Positions 6,459-7,825 of a stretch of DNA of 7,825 bases are shown piece by piece. The number at the start of each line of letters is the position of its first letter. Position 1 is the first letter of the stretch. The stretch lies in NCBI GenBank assembly GCA_013043945.1, contig JABEUW010000154.1:1-7825 (forward strand). The letters are read 5' to 3'. The stretch comes from Vulcanimicrobiota bacterium (GTDB taxonomy: Bacteria; Vulcanimicrobiota; Vulcanimicrobiia; Vulcanimicrobiales; Vulcanimicrobiaceae). The translations under genes were made by a program, and so were the position numbers. Below the pieces are notes generated by a model. It was not told where the DNA came from. It worked only from the letters and a program-made list of their open reading frames with translations, and ran no database searches.

Positions 6459-7457
6459 CTAGAGCAGCTTCATCGCTCGCTTCACCTCAGCGAGAACCTC
6501 GCCGGCAACCGCGCGCGTGCGAGCGGTCCCTTCGGCGATAATCCGTTCGACTTCGCCGGGATCGCTCCGGAAGAGCCGGTAGCGCTCGCGCACCGGGGCA
6601 AGATAGGCGTTGAGCGCCTCGGCAAACGCCGCTTTATCGGCGGCGCAGCCGAGCGCGCCGCTGCGACACTCGGTCGCGATCCGTTCGAGCGCGGCCTCCG
6701 GCACCAATTTCCAAAGCGCGAAGACCGGGCATATCTCCGGACGTCCGGGATCGCCCTTTCGTAATTTCTGCGGATCGGTAAACATCGTACGAATGCGCTG
6801 CGTCGTCGTCGCTTCATCATCGGCGATAAGGATCGCGTTGTCGTAACTCTTGCTCATCTTCCGGCCGTCGGTCCCCGGAACTTCCGGGAACTCCGAGAGC
6901 GTCGGTTGCGGCTCGACGAGAACCTCGCTTCCCCCACCGTACAGATGGTTGAAACGGCGCACCACTTCACGGCCGAATTCGAGATGTGCGACCTGATCGC
7001 GCCCGACGGGGACGCGCTCGCCGCGCACGACGGCGATATCGCAGAGCTGCAACAGTGGATAGCCGAGGAAACCGTACGTCGCAATCTCGGCACCGAGCGC
7101 TTCGATCTGCCCTTTATAGGTCGGGACGCGTTCGAGCCACGAGAGCGGCGTGATCATCGAGAGCAGCAGGTGGAGTTCGGCGATCTCCGGCACGGCGCTC
7201 TGCAAGAAAATCGTCGCCTTCGTTGGATCGACGCCGGCGGCGAGCCAGACGGCGACCATCTCGTTGCGCTCGTCGCGAATCGCTTGCGGATTCTCGAAAC
7301 CCGTCGTGTACGCATGGATATCGGCGATCTCGAAATAGGCCTCCGCGCTATCGCAATAATCGCGCCACTGCGTGAGCACGCCGACGAGATGACCGATATG
7401 CAGTCCGCCCGTCGGGCGCATGCCCGACATCACGCGCGGTTTTCTTTCGAATGCCAT
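6459..7457 (-). CDS. trpS: Tryptophanyl-tRNA synthetase
   Basis: A 332-residue class Ic aminoacyl-tRNA synthetase that charges tRNA-Trp with tryptophan in the cytoplasm; the length is normal. The first signature is PTGGLHIGHL with HIGH at residues 20-23. The tryptophan and ATP site region contains FLGYPLLQLCDIAVV (130-144) and VPVGRDQVAHLE (149-160). The second signature, GRKMSKS, has KMSKS at 200-204. Residues 243-274 match the iron-sulfur type described for Thermotoga maritima (C-x22-C-x6-C-x2-C) with Cys243, Cys264 and Cys271, but the fourth position is Asp274 and the first spacing is 20. The ATG at 7457 is preceded by AAGG (7470-7473 on the complementary strand) at 12 bases. It follows thiD by 40 bp on the same strand, probably in one transcript. 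Single-gene context gives no sign of transfer. Confidence 0.96.
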   Translation of the reverse strand: MAFERKPRVMSGMRPTGGLHIGHLVGVLTQWRDYCDSAEAYFEIADIHAYTTGFENPQAIRDERNEMVAVWLAAGVDPTKATIFLQSAVPEIAELHLLLSMITPLSWLERVPTYKGQIEALGAEIATYGFLGYPLLQLCDIAVVRGERVPVGRDQVAHLEFGREVVRRFNHLYGGGSEVLVEPQPTLSEFPEVPGTDGRKMSKSYDNAILIADDEATTTQRIRTMFTDPQKLRKGDPGRPEICPVFALWKLVPEAALERIATECRSGALGCAADKAAFAEALNAYLAPVRERYRLFRSDPGEVERIIAEGTARTRAVAGEVLAEVKRAMKLL

Positions 7458-7497
7458 CGTTCGTTTCTACCTTGCCGTTGCCGCAAGCGTCAATGCG

Positions 7498-7825
7498 TTA
7501 TAGCGCCTCACCGAGCCGAGCGCGCACCAACGCGCGCGCCGAGCGCAGCGCATCGCCGATCGAAGCGCCGTCGGCGAGTGCGGCGGCGATGCCGAATGCG
7601 AGCGTGCAGCCCGTCCCGCGATGCTTTCCCGGAATGCGCGATGCAGCGAGCGATTCCGAGCGAATGCGGTCGCGAGCGCGCTCGACGAGCACGTCGCGCG
7701 GTTCGTCGGCGAGATGCCCACCGGTCAGGACGACCGCGCACCCACCGAATGCGAGTATGGCGCGCGCCGCCTCATCCATCTCCTCGCGCTCGATTGAGGG
7801 GCGCCCTAAGAGCGCGGCGGCTTCA
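7498..7825 (-). CDS. thiD: Hydroxymethylpyrimidine/phosphomethylpyrimidine kinase C-terminus (5' end outside window)
   Basis: The frame is open from the window edge to a TAA at 7498-7500 and gives the last 108 residues of a ThiD-type kinase, roughly 40% of the usual ~265. ThiD phosphorylates HMP and then HMP-phosphate to the pyrimidine precursor joined to the thiazole by ThiE. Visible marks are EAAALLGRP at the cut end (the NxxEAxxLxG region), a VVLTGGHL strand where the family usually has VKGGHL, and GTGCTLAFGIAAAL, the anion-hole loop with the catalytic Cys. The final helix pattern, DALRSARALVRARL, is typical of the family. The Met at 7777-7779 is internal, not the start. Other ribokinase-like pyrimidine or pyridoxal kinases are possible, but GTGCT plus TGGHL favours ThiD. 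trpS follows after 40 bp. Confidence 0.9.
   Translation of the reverse strand, partial: EAAALLGRPSIEREEMDEAARAILAFGGCAVVLTGGHLADEPRDVLVERARDRIRSESLAASRIPGKHRGTGCTLAFGIAAALADGASIGDALRSARALVRARLGEAL

Noticed and set aside
7471..7487. Inverted repeat CTTGC/GCAAG between thiD and trpS
   Set aside because: The stem is only 5 bp with a 7-base loop and no U tract. It is too weak to call a terminator or attenuator, although it lies beside the trpS Shine-Dalgarno.
7777..7779. ATG as a possible start of a 93-residue protein on the minus strand
   Set aside because: The frame continues upstream to the window edge with ThiD-like residues (EAAALLGRP), so this Met is internal.
1..7825. tRNA, rRNA, CRISPR arrays, insertion sequences, phage genes, riboswitches
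   Set aside because: None seen. Non-coding gaps are 44 bp or less, leaving no room for most of these. The partial thiD reading does not reach its own leader, where a TPP riboswitch might lie.

Overview
The window is a GC-rich stretch of bacterial chromosome (about 60-65% G+C by eye), tightly packed with genes in alternating blocks. Nothing in it looks like a phage, plasmid, insertion sequence, CRISPR array or RNA gene. The organism makes peptidoglycan (a penicillin-binding protein tail), makes or salvages thiamine (ThiD), and has a tryptophanyl-tRNA synthetase of the kind that carries an iron-sulfur motif. The lineage cannot be fixed from this sequence. The base composition and the unfamiliar repeat and helical proteins would suit an uncultured high-GC phylum such as Eremiobacterota, but that is a guess.

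Layout: (1) 1-255, plus strand: the last 84 codons of a transpeptidase-type penicillin-binding protein. (2) 4620 down to 224, minus strand: a two-gene operon. The first gene encodes a 1065-residue protein with six DUF11/CARDB-like beta-sandwich units and a helical C-terminal domain. The second encodes a 400-residue membrane-anchored protein with HEAT-like helices. The two are joined by an ATGA stop/start overlap, and the last ~200 residues of both proteins are visibly homologous. (3) 4665-6452, plus strand: a class I/II aminotransferase, then two very small three-helix membrane proteins that look like diverged tandem duplicates, joined by a GTGA overlap. (4) 7825 down to 6459, minus strand: the end of thiD, then trpS.

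The ThiD, TrpRS and aminotransferase genes are ordinary metabolism. The unfamiliar part is the 224-4620 operon. Translational coupling and the shared C-terminal domain suggest that the two products work together, perhaps by pairing through that domain, with the 400-residue protein holding the complex at the inner face of the membrane. Their biological role is not evident. The nearby penicillin-binding protein is convergent and overlaps the operon by 32 bp, so it is not part of the operon and is only weak evidence for a cell-envelope role.
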